From positions 1 to 23,016 of the forward strand of contig WOGZ01000440.1 of the NCBI GenBank assembly GCA_009733775.1: a DNA stretch of 23,016 nucleotides. Direction: 5' to 3'. Positions 1 to 10,218 of this stretch are shown one piece after another (position 1 is the stretch's first letter; each line of letters opens with the position of its first letter). The notes under the pieces were generated by a model. That model made no database searches, was not told the origin of the DNA, and saw only the letters and a program-made list of their open reading frames with translations. Source of the stretch: Alectoria sarmentosa (lineage: Eukaryota; Ascomycota; Lecanoromycetes; Lecanorales; Parmeliaceae). Both the position numbers and the translations under genes were made by a program.

Positions 1-284
1 CGCCTTCGTTTGTTTTTAAATATCATGAATTTAATTCATGGGCCCTGACTTGTTAGTAAAGAATATTGATGAATGACTGAGGTGTGCTGATAATATGCCA
101 AGCCACTGGTCGGGATCTACAAGGGGGCAAAGTAGAGTGGGTGAAAGTGACGGTGGTGACAGTGCTGCTGCCGTCAAAGAAACCCGCACCAGCTCGCATA
201 TAATTATAAACCTTCCTCATACTCAAGAAAGAGGCATCTCGGAGCAGTGAACGAAACAAACATACAGCCGTTCGTTAAGCAATC
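1..284. other. Upstream region of acireductone dioxygenase gene
   Basis: No gene is recognised here. The stretch contains an odd perfect palindrome at 24-40 (CATGAATT, T, AATTCATG). The last bases should hold the promoter and 5' leader of the downstream plus-strand gene. A 68-codon reading frame on the minus strand has no family resemblance. Confidence 0.4.
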
Positions 285-985
285 ATGAAGGCATACTTCT
301 ACAACGAAGATCCAGTAGGCTCTCTCAACTCCCACCACGTTTGTATCTCTGACACCTCCTCAGGGCGATCAGCGTGAACACCATGATTCCGGGCATGCCG
401 TAAGCACACATTACCTCTCCCAACTCGGCGTCCTCTGCCACCATTGCCCTTCGATATCTGCAGTCGACCAGATCGCCTCCGAGCGGTCTTACAAGAACAG
501 GGATGAGATCATAGTTTCGCCAGAGAAGATGGGTTCGGTATACGAGGACAAAGTAAGGATGTTCTTCAAAGAGCACCTCCATGAAGATGAAGAGATCCGC
601 TACATACTCGATGGAAATGGCTTCTTCGACGTGAGGAACGCCAGCGATGAATGGATCAGGATCAGACTGGAGAAGGATGACCTCATCATTCTCCCTTCCG
701 GTATTCCCACAACTTTGTTACCATCACTTTTGCAGTATCAGCACTAAACGGCCAATTTCGCAGGCATCTTCCATCGGTTTACCACCGACAACAAGAACGT
801 AGGCACTGAGAAGTGTAGCTCAGGAAAGTAAACGCTAATGATATGAGCAGTACATCAAAGCCCTGCGATTGTTCAAAGACGAGCCGAAATGGACACCCCT
901 CAATCGCGCTCCAGAGCTGGAGAAGAACCCACACCGAAAGAGTTACCTGCAGGATAAGAGCCCAAAGGCTGGAATGATGACATGA
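285..985 (+). CDS. ADI1: Acireductone dioxygenase (methionine salvage), 4 exons
   Basis: The enzyme oxidises acireductone with O2 to formate and the 2-keto acid precursor of methionine in the methionine salvage cycle; it acts in cytosol and nucleus. Exons are 285-314, 364-700, 764-798 and 851-985, giving 178 residues, the usual fungal length. Introns of 49, 63 and 52 bp are GT..AG. The cupin metal site is visible: HLHEDEE gives His81, His83 and Glu87, and the fourth ligand is His126 in FHRFTTD. Other family blocks are SYKNRDEI (about 52-59), VSPEKMG (61-67), ILDGNGFFDVR (91-101) and EPKWTPLNR near the C-terminus. The start encodes MKAYFYNEDP, the normal family beginning. It converges with the ATP synthase gene: the two stop codons are 205 bp apart. 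All metal ligands are present, so it should be active; whether it carries Fe or Ni cannot be seen. Confidence 0.95.
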
Positions 986-1190
986 ATGTTCTGCACCCAA
1001 AATGAAATGGGTTAGGCTTTTGCATGCCAATGCGAGGGTCGTGGCTGTAGAAGAATTCAATGATCTAGGCTTGACTCAGGAAATGGCTAGGGGAGTGCTA
1101 ATACTGTATATTGTAATGCACGCTGTGCTCCAATGTTGTCAATGAACGGCCTCCATTACACATTCCTCTTGTGCTTAAGACGTTGGATGC

Positions 1191-2077
1191 TCATAAGGTG
1201 TCGGTCAAGAGCTTGTTCATCTTCGAAATCTTCGAGGAGACACTCAGATCAATTGTCCGATCTCCGATCTCCACAACCAAGCCACCCTTGATCTCCGAAT
1301 TCACCTTGCAAACGGTTAGCTTTTGCGAAGGGCTGGATCATCATTGTGCTTTACCTTGGGTATGACCTTGAGCTTTTTACCTTGACTGTACTCTGATTTG
1401 GAGACTGCAGTCTCTAACCTTTGAAGGGTCTTCGGGTCAAGCTTCTGTAGATGGATACGGTCATTAATTCCAGAAAGTCGCAATCGCTCAGTTGTAGACT
1501 TACGGAAGCGCTCGTAATAGTCAAATCGATCTCCCCTCTTGCAGCACCCATAAGCGTTGTGAATTTCTCGCACACTCCTTCTAGTATCCCAAGCCTATTA
1601 TTGTCGGCCAGTGTCTTCAGAAAGTTCTTGACCGTATCGCCCTTGTCCTGCCCCCCCATATGCCGTTGTAGCTCCTGTATAATCTGAGACTTGTCACCAG
1701 GGGTTAGAGTTGGAGCGGTAAGAATGACGGGAAGCTTGGGGTCTTTCTTGAAGACCTCGGCTAAGGCTGCGAGGGATTTGGACGTGGTTTCGAGCGCTGA
1801 TGTTTTGACTGCCGCCGTATACTAGATTTGGAACGATCAGTCACACTTATCCACGTCTAAAACTCGCCCGACTTGGAATTTTGTGAGGGCATCGGTATCT
1901 GAAACATACCAATGCACTTGCATATGTTCCGTCAAGGCCGTACAGAGCTACTGGTGGCTTAGCATCCTGAGCTGGCGCTGCCTGTGCGTAGGTCCTCATC
2001 GCTGGAGGAGCAACTATGCAAGATGTACGGGACGCGGCTGCTCGCGAAGTCACCGTCCTCAATTGTCTTGACAACAT
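1191..2077 (-). CDS. ATP5: ATP synthase OSCP (subunit 5), mitochondrial, 4 exons
   Basis: This is the oligomycin sensitivity-conferring protein of the mitochondrial F1Fo ATP synthase, which links the top of F1 to the peripheral stalk. Exons in transcript order are 1910-2077, 1504-1821, 1355-1444 and 1191-1304 (229 residues); introns are 88, 59 and 50 bp, all GT..AG. The N-terminus (MLSRQLRTVTSRAAASR, then MRTYAQAAP) is rich in Arg, Ser and Ala and lacks acids, as in a matrix-targeting presequence. Family blocks follow: PPVALYGLDGTYASAL, DKGDTVKNFLKTLADNNRL, SEYSQGKKLKVIPKV, KGGLVVEIGDRTIDLS, and the C-terminal SSKISKMNKLLTDTL. The first ATG in frame was chosen; two codons upstream in the same frame is GTG. 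The length is close to other filamentous fungal OSCPs. The nearest neighbour on the same strand, MOB1, is functionally unrelated. Confidence 0.95.
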
Positions 2078-2428
2078 GCTCACAGATGGCCGACGAATTG
2101 TAAGTGGCAGATGCTGTGAAGTATTACAGAATACAGGTAGCTGATGCCCGGCTAGGAAGCTTTCGTGATTTGGGTTGGTGCTAGCGGCTGCACCAACTGC
2201 GCCAAGCCTTCTCGCAATTTACACTCTTAATTGCAATGCGACTCTCAAATTCAGATATATGAATCCCTTCAAATCCATTCCTCGCTAACAGAAATCTATG
2301 CTAAATCAAAGACGCCATGAAAGCGGACGAGACTCGAACCTTTCCTCTTGCCATAGAATGCACCGAAATCCTGTCATGCTTGTAACCGTTTCAGATCTTC
2401 GCGACTCGGGTAGGTATCGACTAATTTA
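2078..2428. other. Intergenic: OSCP promoter side and MOB1 3' flank
   Basis: Both flanking genes run on the minus strand, so this 351-bp gap should hold the 3' untranslated region of MOB1 and the promoter of the OSCP gene. No coding signal was found. A short inverted repeat at 2174-2197 is listed separately. A tRNA-like B-box near 2330 was considered and rejected. Confidence 0.5.
2174..2197. promoter_or_regulatory. Perfect 8-bp inverted repeat upstream of OSCP gene
   Basis: GTTGGTGC at 2174-2181 and GCACCAAC at 2190-2197 are perfect reverse complements separated by 8 bases, about 100-120 bp upstream of the OSCP start codon. The spacing and position would suit a dimeric transcription factor site. 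That is inference only: no known factor is recognised, and an 8-bp pair can arise by chance. Confidence 0.25.
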
Positions 2429-3415
2429 TCAATCGCTCCTCAGCATGCTGTCAACCAAGTCCCCCAAAGGACCCCAGAAGTCTTTCCCGCTTGCGAGGCT
2501 GTGCTCATCAACAAAAAGGACGTAGTGCTTGAAACTCGTGTTTAGGTGAGGCTCTAGTCCGAGCTGAACAATGACCGGATAGTGGTGACAGTAAATGTGG
2601 GCGTAGACTCTGTAGAGTCGTTTGAAAATCTGACGGATGAGGACTGGGAACGTTTTTGGAAAGGGCACGCCTGGCATTCCATATCAGCATCAGTCGGAAT
2701 ATGGTATGTTTTCGAACCCACCTATCCTGCTCGGGAACATCGATTCGTTATCAATATTGCTCTGGACCCATGCCATCAAATGCTCGATATATTCAGGCGC
2801 CGGCATCTTGGTAGGTCGCTTGAAATTCTCCGAGTCTTGCCAGAGATATTCGAACCTACTCCATCAGCGACACACAATAGACTGAGACGGAAGAAGACTC
2901 CTACTCATCAGTGGCCTTCATCTCTGGACATGACTGTGGAGAGCAGAACTCTGTGATGGAACCGTAAAGAAGATTGATCTGGTTGTAGAAATCAACGACT
3001 GTCAAACGTCAGCCGCTTCATCAGCCGAATTTGGGCTTTCTTTACCATTGACTGCTAGCCATTCGCTCAGATCTTCTCCCTCCGGTAGTTTCACAGCCTT
3101 TTTCAAACTTCCGCTCCCAAGGGTCGCTTCGGCGAACTGTCGTAATTGGTAACTGCTTGTTCCCTTGTTTGTGTGCTTGGGCTTGAATTGGCCTCTCGTT
3201 CTTGCATTTCTAGTGATATCATATGGTAAGTCTAGATCTTCATCTCCGTGTGCTTGGTTCGGCTGCTTCGTTGCTGCCGCATAAAGCGTAGCATGAGTAG
3301 CATGTGACGTGCGGAATGGAGCTATTTGTATCGGGGTAGAGACTACTGGGAGCGGCTTGGGAGATATATTTGGGAAGGGCGGAGAGACGAACATTGTGGT
3401 AATGAATGAAGCCAT
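2429..3415 (-). CDS. MOB1: Mob1-type kinase activator, 5 exons
   Basis: Mob1 binds and activates NDR/LATS-type kinases (Dbf2/Sid2 in yeasts) in the mitotic exit and septation pathway. Exons in transcript order are 3393-3415, 3046-3209, 2905-2998, 2722-2855 and 2429-2670; introns are 183, 47, 49 and 51 bp. The model gives 218 residues, as expected for Mob1. The zinc site is complete: Cys81 and Cys86 in EFCSPQSCPEM, His163 and His168 in YAHIYCHHYP. Other hallmarks are NKGTSSYQLRQFAEATLG, LPEGEDLSEWLAVN, and the C-terminal FWGPLGDLVDSMLRSD. The first intron is odd: its donor is GTTCGT, it has no in-frame stop and 183 is a multiple of three, so an unspliced reading adds 61 residues after position 7. 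The spliced form was preferred because INARTRGQFKP matches fungal Mob1 N-termini and restores normal length. Confidence 0.93.
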
Positions 3416-4483
3416 CTAACTATTTGCAGTATCTGCGCCTTGGATGTCCACGCTGATGTCTTACTGCATTCCACTAGGTCAGTCAGAAAACATCCACAAT
3501 CGGCAGACCTTGTGCGGAATGCTACTTACGCCGAGTTGGTAGGGAAATGACTAGCCACCTGGACAATCGAGGAGGGACAGTCCTGGACGCATTCTCACTG
3601 TTTACTATTTGACATCGCGTGATTGGCTTGGAGACGAATTGCCGCGATTTAGCGCCCGAGGTCCGCCAAAACGATTCTCTACACAGTCTATAGGGTCTTT
3701 GCACAGCGGGTTGCCCTCCTGTTGTTTCCATGAGTGACTAAACCAATTCTGGCCTTTTAGTAAACATGTTTGATCAATGAGCGCCCTGGGATCCTGCCAA
3801 GCCAACGCTCGGGAGCTACAGCTATGCAAAGACCCTGTACGAGGCGGAAGAGCCAAGTACGCCAGTGTACAACACAACTAGATCATCATCCCTCGTCTCA
3901 AGCGCTTCTGCTTTTCTCATATTGTCTTTGGGACAGCTTTGTATACTTTTTATTTGTAGACTATTGCCAGGATAGATGTTGGCCGGGCACGCTATTCTGC
4001 ATAGCACAATCACTGCTACAGCACCCGCCACCGCATTGGGACTCCATACAGAAAATATATCAATGTACCAGCGGCATCAATGAAGACTGATTTGCTGTCA
4101 TATCTCACATGGATCTGCAAAGGGGTTACTTCACCTAATTGGCTAGACTTGAGTTGACAATATGGCTTCCCAAAAGTCTGCTGATACTATTTACCGGTCC
4201 GCCATCGTACTCATTTATGTCTTGATGATAAACAAGAAGGCATACCTTCCATTAGGGCATCCTCCTGAATACACGAGGATTAGGCTCTTAGTTCGGCAGG
4301 GAATAGGTCGAGTGTTGGTGTATTGAATGCCCCTGAGAACGCTCTCGTTTTTTGCGCGCTGCCTTCGAAGGTCAGTGTCGCTGCTAAAGGCGTTGACCAA
4401 AAGCATTTCGATAGTACTGGCCTGACAGCGTGATTAAAGGTTCACCGCAAGGTCTTTGTCATCGATCGACGATCGAGTGCAAT
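3416..4483. other. Intergenic, no gene recognised
   Basis: This 1.07-kb gap lies between the MOB1 start codon and the stop codon of the Rgp1 gene, both on the minus strand. It should contain the MOB1 promoter and the Rgp1 3' end. Open frames of 60-106 codons exist on both strands but several lack an ATG and none resembles a known family. A 12-bp perfect inverted repeat, AGGGTCTTTGCA at 3692-3703 and TGCAAAGACCCT at 3825-3836, lies inside it. Confidence 0.4.
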
Positions 4484-7042
4484 TCATATGGGAAATTCGC
4501 CTGCTTCGGTCTTCTCATCGAATTTTGCCGTAGCCCCAAAGACTCTCAAGGGTACTGTGACGTCGAAGGTCTCGCAGGGAAGCCCTTGCACAGCAGCTTG
4601 AACGCTGCCTCTTTCGTCTCTCGCTACTTCTTCCATGAGTCCATCGATTCCTTCTTCCGGTTCCTCGGTAACACCGACCCTGCTGGTTATGAACTCGAAC
4701 CGTAATTTCCATTCAAGGTTGATGCCGGATGTAATAAATTCTGGGGTTGACGCAGTGGGAATCATTGGGCTGAAAAGAACTTTCCTAGCAGAGATGGTAG
4801 ACTCGAACTGAGAAGCATGAATCCGTCTAGTCACCCGTTGGATACTGGCTATAGACCGCAATGCTATCGCGGGATCTATCATTTCTGAAGTCTCCAAGGT
4901 AGCATGTAACGAGTAGCAGGAGACGTCCGACTCTTCGAAATCAATAACGACGGGTACAGCCTCGCCCAGACGGCAAGCAGGCCTTGCAAGCAAAATCACC
5001 GCTACTCGCTCTCCACTTCTTTTTATCTCAAATCGATTTGCGCTGCGATTTGATGACGTGGCGATATTACTTCTGAGTATAGTAAGATCAATTAATTCTC
5101 TCATTGAACTTGGCTCTTCACTCATAGGCGTGTGTGATCGCGAGTCAATCTCTGTCGGAGAGGAGAGACCAAGACCCGACTCCAGGTGAGGTGTGTCAAG
5201 AACCTTTTCCACGTATGAAAGAAATTCCGTAGGGGAAGATTTGGAGGCTTTCAGCTGAGAAGGATCCCCAAGGATAGCTCCAGCTTTCTGAGCATTGTCA
5301 ATGCTTGAGATGGATGCGGAGTTCTGCAAGATCGTATGGGGAGACATCAAGTCATGCCCTAGGATTTCACCCTGACCTACTCTCGCGTTAGAGCAGTAAA
5401 AGCATCGACAAAGAAAGGATCTTACTGTTAACACTAGGCAATATCCTGAAGGGAATCACTGCACGTTGGACCTGATGTTGCTGTGTGATATTGGCCGCTC
5501 GCTGCGTCCCCACGACCAAATTGTAGGATACTTTCATAGCTCGTCCTCTGTATGATGGCGGTATGCCCTTGGGCAAAGGATGACTATAATTATAGCTTTT
5601 GCTCTCCCCTGGTCCCAACCGAAGATCCACGAACAAGATCGATTGGGGGGTTGAAAGAATGGGGATCAATTTTGCACCTGCGCTGTCATTTGTCTCTTTG
5701 ATGCTACTCAACTCGGTGCCACCAAGAAGGCCACCGAGAGATCCTCCGATGTTTCCCCAGCCTATAGATCCAAGTAGTCCACTCTCTCGCTTGGTTGATT
5801 TATTGCGTACTACACCCCCACCGCCTTGGCCACCGACAATGCCCTTCCTCTTGACTTCTTCGAATGACCCCTGATTGACCAGGGACCCATCAAGGGTGAA
5901 GGAGCCAGTGATTTGTCCATAGCCCATCATTAACACTTCTGGCTTCGAGGCTTCGGCGGGCGTAAGATAAGATGCTTGCCGACTGCGAGCTGGCCTGTGA
6001 ATCAGGCGGCTATTTTCTCGTGGAATATATTCCGAAGCTAGAGTCTCGGTTGAATTGTTGCTTAACGAGTAGAATTCTCCACTGCTCCGCGGTGTTCCAT
6101 TGATGCTAGAAGGTGAAAGGATTCTCGTGGCTGGATTGATTTGGTCAAGTCCATTGCCGACGTCTTGAGATTTTAGAGATATTGCTCTTCTGAGAGAGCC
6201 AGGTGAAGGCTCCTTGGGTATTTGGGGGTTCTGCTCTGAGACTTCGCTCGTAGGGGCGGGCACATGAGGAAATCTGAAACTCGGATAGGAATTGCAATTC
6301 CTCGTCCCAGTCACCGCAGAGGCAAGACCAACGCCCGAGACTATTTGATACTTTGGGTGAGGTAGACTCGGCAGACTCAGACGTTGTTCCGGATATGAAG
6401 TAGAAGCACGGAAGAGAGGAGAAGGCATGGTAAAAGCCCGCTCATTTCCAGGTGCTGGCCTAGTGATTAGCAAGTAGTGAAATATGCAGAATGAGAAGTA
6501 CCTGATAATGGTCCATTGCTGAGTACTCCGTTCCTCCGTGGCATAACATGCAGACTGGTAGCACGAGTATGATTATGGCCTGAGCGTCCGGAGTTCAGCA
6601 ATTGACTATGCGGAGAGGTCTTATCGTTTGCATCCCCCCTGATAGAGACAATCGAGACGGATCTCCTGTGCTTATTGTCCCCCATAATTGAGTTTGCAGA
6701 TGTACCATGGTGAACATCGATTACGGGAGATTTGGGAAATCCGTTGGCGCTGCTGACCGACAAAGCTTGCTTGTGAGTCCTGGCCTGCGAACGAGAAACG
6801 CCGGACAAGGAGGGCGACTTCCTGTGCATAGCAGTCGTAGAAACTTTGGCTGAGCGCATGGGCAGAGTCTCTTTCCACCTGTCTCGATTTGAGCCATGAC
6901 TGGCAGTGTGAGGATGTGGGGATGATGAGCGACGTGAGCTGCGTGCCAGCGCAATATTCTTGAATGTTATCGTGCACTCGATATCCTCACCGGCGAAGAC
7001 TGTAGAACTCTTCCATTGCACAGACACACGGATGTCTGACAT
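4484..7042 (-). CDS. RGP1: Rgp1-family subunit of Ric1-Rgp1 Rab GEF, 3 exons
   Basis: In yeast, Rgp1 and Ric1 together are the guanine nucleotide exchange factor for the Golgi Rab Ypt6 (Rab6) and act in endosome-to-Golgi traffic. Exons in transcript order are 6502-7042, 5426-6454 and 4484-5376; introns are 47 and 49 bp. The protein is 820 residues. The arrestin-like N-terminus (IRVSVQWKSSTVFAGEDIEC, then TITFKN) and the C-terminal TFDVTVPLRVFGA (about 793-805) are family marks. In between is a long Ser/Arg/Pro-rich, probably disordered stretch (about 30-290), then LMMGYGQITGSFTLDGSLV, a Gly-rich loop, and GPGESKSYNYSHPLPKGIPP. The second acceptor is ambiguous: TAG at 5377-5379 was preferred over an AG four bases upstream because it gives SQGEILGHD and a better branch distance. 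The start is the first ATG of the frame. It is longer than the yeast protein because of the disordered insert. Confidence 0.9.
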
Positions 7043-7750
7043 GGTACTGACTCCGGCCAAGCGTCACTCTCCATATAGTGGAGCTCATGGGTCCAGCGAA
7101 TATTGACAACTGTGGTTGAAACGTGGGACGTACTCGCTGACAATTGCGGCGACGAAGCGTTGCGTTGACCGTTTACTGCGACATTATTCTCTTCATAGCG
7201 GCCTTACGGAAAGTGATAGTGTTGTACGTCCTACGGATGAGTCCATCTTCACGGGTGGAGATCATTTTTACTGCATAGAAGTGGCTGAATTATTGATACT
7301 TTGTTGCAAGAAAGCGATTGGTGTCGAGACCTTTCCTTCAGTGGTATCTGATAACCGCCGAGACGTAATAAATTCCCAACCTGAAATTTAGTTGGAAAGC
7401 TTGCTTTCTTCGTGGTCATAAGTTATGCAAAAAATGGCCTATATGCTTAAAACAAGGTTCCACCAATCAGACCTTCAGTTTTCACGATTCTCAAGCTAAA
7501 ACTCACCTTATTTCTTCATTTTCGATCTAAACGCGGGTACGTCCCAAAGAGGCTCCATCATAAGGCTGAACCTCGAACATCAACTTCTTACATTCTATTC
7601 TTTCTTATTCCTTTCGTGTCACATATCATATGATAATAAAATGAATAAACAAAGTCATAGATTCAAATACGCACTTTCGAATGATGTTATTTTCATGAAA
7701 TTTGATCAGGTGGATCAGAATTTTCATGACACATGAGATCTTTTTTTAAG
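7043..7750. other. Intergenic: Rgp1 promoter side
   Basis: No gene is recognised. The part near 7043 should be the Rgp1 promoter. A 91-codon plus-strand frame (7116-7391) begins without ATG and resembles nothing known. Base composition becomes more AT-rich from about 7400 toward the palindrome at 7751. Confidence 0.4.
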
Positions 7751-7934
7751 CCTCCCTTTCCCTTCCGGAGCTCTTTGAGGGCTCTCCGAGGGCTCCTGCC
7801 GGAGGGGCTGTCGAAGCAAACTCGAAATCTCATATATCACACATCATGTATCATGACTTCGAGCTTGCGAGAACAGCTCCTCCGGCAGGAGCCCTGGGAG
7901 AGCCCTGAGAGAGCCCCCGGAGGAAAAGGGGGGT
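7751..7934. repeat. GC-rich fold-back palindrome (about 184 bp)
   Basis: The two halves of this stretch are near reverse complements around a centre at about 7843. The core arms are 7779-7805 and 7879-7905, 27 bases each with a single mismatch; they contain CTCCTGCCGGAGG and CCTCCGGCAGGAG. Pairing continues outward with mismatches to the CCTCCCTTTCCC and GGAAAAGGGGGG edges, and inward through CTCGAA/TTCGAG. A further small stem, GGGGG TCT CCCCC, follows at 7938-7950. The palindrome is much richer in GC than the DNA on both sides. It could be a miniature fold-back transposon, or a nuclear copy of the GC-rich hairpin elements known from fungal mitochondrial DNA. No clear target-site duplication was found. 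Confidence 0.85.
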
Positions 7935-7950
7935 TCCGGGGGTCTCCCCC

Positions 7951-8333
7951 GAGCGTAAAAAGAACAAGTATTATTGTAACTGTAGAGATCTTCCAAGCTT
8001 TCCACTATTGGGAAGCCCGCGCCCCCAGCACATATTACTCTGGGCGTTTATCGAATGACTCAGTCAATAACAGATCAATTAATATTATTTCCAATTTCCA
8101 ATTATACCAGAGAATATGCGCTATAATTTGCACTCTTTAGAATTCTAATTAAATAATTTCACCTGCTTTAATAATATAGGAGAGCGAGGTGAAAATTTGT
8201 TGCGATCGGGTGCTGTTCAGATTGCTAGCGTACAAATCGATCGAGGTCTGAGGATTGACAGTACATTAGGGACTAGTGTACATACATTACAAGTCAAAGT
8301 ATGCGTATTTTCTCATCTCATTCGTATGTAGCC
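7951..8333. other. AT-rich intergenic stretch
   Basis: No gene is recognised between the palindrome and the stop codon of the Rrg9 gene. Bases 8050-8170 are notably AT-rich. Part of this should be the 3' untranslated region of the Rrg9 gene. Confidence 0.4.
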
Positions 8334-9527
8334 TTATACGATCCTGTCAGCTAATGGTATACGGGAACCCTTCTCGTGCATGTTCGCTGGGATGGTATGG
8401 AGATTTGTAGTGGATTGGCCCAGTAGGCTTGATGTTAATTTGGACTCGGACTTGCTTTGAAGCTCCAGCTGTTTGCTTCGAGCTGGATTTCTCTCTCTGG
8501 ACTTTCCCACACCCATGTCCCTCCATTTCTTCGGCGGTTTGATCCCCATTTCCACCATCTGACTCCATATGCTCTCTCCACGCTTCTCCCATCTCTGCCT
8601 TCTACTCTCTTCTTCCTTATCTTTTGGTCGCCACTTGCTCTTCAGAATGCGTCGAATAGCTTCAGGCGAGACTTTGAATTGGTCTGCGAGGACTGGAGTT
8701 GTGAATTTATCAGGGTACTGGGCGTGAAGAGCTCGAATGCCTTCCAAAGTGTCTGGCGAAAGACGTTTCCGCGGCAACCAACCTGTGGGGCCGAATTTTG
8801 CTGACAATGCGCTCTTCTGTGTCTGCCACAGTTCACGCTGATCCTTGTGATTCTGGGTGCCACTTCGAAAATCCGCGGACGCATTCGTAGACCGGGAAGA
8901 AAGTATTGGCCCCTTGTTCGCTTCGACAGTGCGGGAGGAGTAATCGTGCAGCCGAGCCTTTCCGCTAACGACTGTAAAATTGGACGACCTTGGGTTTTCC
9001 TTGCGAATTAAGTCTTTCGATATGCCAGATATTGCGTAATCACTTTGTCCGGGACCCTTCACTTTTTCTTTCAACCGACCCCGGTCGAAGGATGCTTCAT
9101 TCTTTAGCGAAGGTTGGGGCTTTGGAAACCCTCCAAATTTCATCGAGTATCGCCTCGGACACAATGCCACTGGAATCATCGACATTTGCGCCGCCCCTCC
9201 TGTTTTTGCATGAATCCTGATTGGAACTTCAACCCCTATCCTCGAGCCATTCCTGTCGCGATGAGATGGCTCTTCCCTCCGTCTAGGGTCCTCTCCTGGG
9301 GTAATAGCCGCATGAAAGCCTGGGATCTGCGACGGCTGTAACATGCTGATACGGTGGGTGCGGACAGGCCGATTCCGTAGAGTGGACGAGCTGGTGTGAG
9401 ACAGGTGCCTCGGTGTTCCGATGCTCGAGCTTCGAACATTGCGGAAGCGCAGCCCAGCTATTCTGGCGACTTCGGCGCCAAGAACGAGACATCCTAGCGC
9501 ACTAGCAGCACATACGGAGCATGGCAT
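8334..9527 (-). CDS. RRG9: Rrg9 / neugrin-family mitochondrial protein, single exon
   Basis: This matches the fungal 'required for respiratory growth 9' family, mitochondrial proteins needed for mitochondrial genome maintenance and respiration in yeast; the molecular activity is not established. The reading frame is uninterrupted, 397 residues from the first ATG at 9527. Ten upstream codons in the same frame begin with TTG and were not used. The N-terminus (MPCSVCAASALGCLVLGAEV) is short and Cys-containing, followed by an Arg/Ser-rich stretch fitting mitochondrial import. The conserved neugrin part is at about 231-341: FGPTGWLPRKRLSPDTLEGI, ALHAQYPDKFTTPVLADQF, SPEAIRRILKSKWRP, RWEKRGESIWSQMVEMGIK, PPKKWRDMGVG. 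Residues 40-230 and the C-terminal tail are low-complexity and not conserved. The conserved block is intact, so the gene is probably functional. Confidence 0.9.
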   Translation of the reverse strand: MPCSVCAASALGCLVLGAEVARIAGLRFRNVRSSSIGTPRHLSHTSSSTLRNRPVRTHRISMLQPSQIPGFHAAITPGEDPRRREEPSHRDRNGSRIGVEVPIRIHAKTGGAAQMSMIPVALCPRRYSMKFGGFPKPQPSLKNEASFDRGRLKEKVKGPGQSDYAISGISKDLIRKENPRSSNFTVVSGKARLHDYSSRTVEANKGPILSSRSTNASADFRSGTQNHKDQRELWQTQKSALSAKFGPTGWLPRKRLSPDTLEGIRALHAQYPDKFTTPVLADQFKVSPEAIRRILKSKWRPKDKEEESRRQRWEKRGESIWSQMVEMGIKPPKKWRDMGVGKSRERNPARSKQLELQSKSESKLTSSLLGQSTTNLHTIPANMHEKGSRIPLADRIV

Positions 9528-10218
9528 GAATGAGACGAAAAGAACAGAACAACACAATCAAGACCTCCAGGAACGTCTTATATGTATCCCGTACTCGTAG
9601 CAGTCGTTCTGTTATAAGAAGTTATCAGAGCGGCAAGACTCCGCGCGCTAAGACATTCTATCCTTCCTTGGCTAGCGGTTGATCGCATCTGCTGCACCAC
9701 ATACAACTACAACAAACCCCACGGCTTCCTTCGCAGTTTTTCCGCTACGAGTTCCAAAAACATCGACGCTTGTTATTATGAAGAATGAATTTCCTTTGGC
9801 CTCAGACTTTGTAAGATTCAAGATACAAGCTGGATCTATATAAAGAGGCGCGGAAATTTTTGGCTCGATTCCCATGGAGCCATGATTTCCTGTCATTATC
9901 GAAAGATCCCCCGGTTTGAGGAGACTACCACTTTTCTGGCAGCTTGCCTGCTTCTCCAGCAGGTGAGCAGTCCCAGAACCGTCAAAGTATAGCTGTTTAG
10001 AGTGCTTACAGTCAGATGAATAGTAGAGTACTGGCGGAAATCCAATATGAAGGCGAAGAATGTAGGGTGTCAAGCCATGAAAAGTACCAAGACGACACAT
10101 GGAACGAGTCCTTCCGCGTATTCAAGGACCATGCAGATCATGTCCAAGGTTCTCCGGAATACTTGAACTATTCAAAAGGGATACCGGGATACTTTGGAGG
10201 ATTTGTAAATTCCAGGAA
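9528..10218. other. Intergenic with an unrecognised 142-codon minus-strand frame
   Basis: This gap should contain the Rrg9 promoter and the 3' end of the oxygenase gene. One ATG-started minus-strand frame (9672-10100, 142 codons) lies 119 bases downstream of the oxygenase stop. Its translation shows no family I recognise, and no signal peptide or strong membrane segment at its start; the C-terminal part has a short hydrophobic run (VGFVVVVCGAA). It may be untranslated RNA or a small lineage-specific gene. Confidence 0.3.

Noticed and set aside
2325..2415. tRNA-like B-box (GGTTCGAGTC on the minus strand) near 2330-2340
   Set aside because: The flanking bases do not pair as a T-stem, no acceptor stem or A-box at proper spacing was found, and no cloverleaf could be drawn.
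3770..4090. 106-codon plus-strand frame in the MOB1-RGP1 gap
   Set aside because: It starts without ATG, has no recognisable domain and has open frames on the opposite strand of similar length.
8457..9341. Several plus-strand frames across the Rrg9 gene
   Set aside because: They are antisense to the uninterrupted Rrg9 coding frame with its conserved neugrin block.
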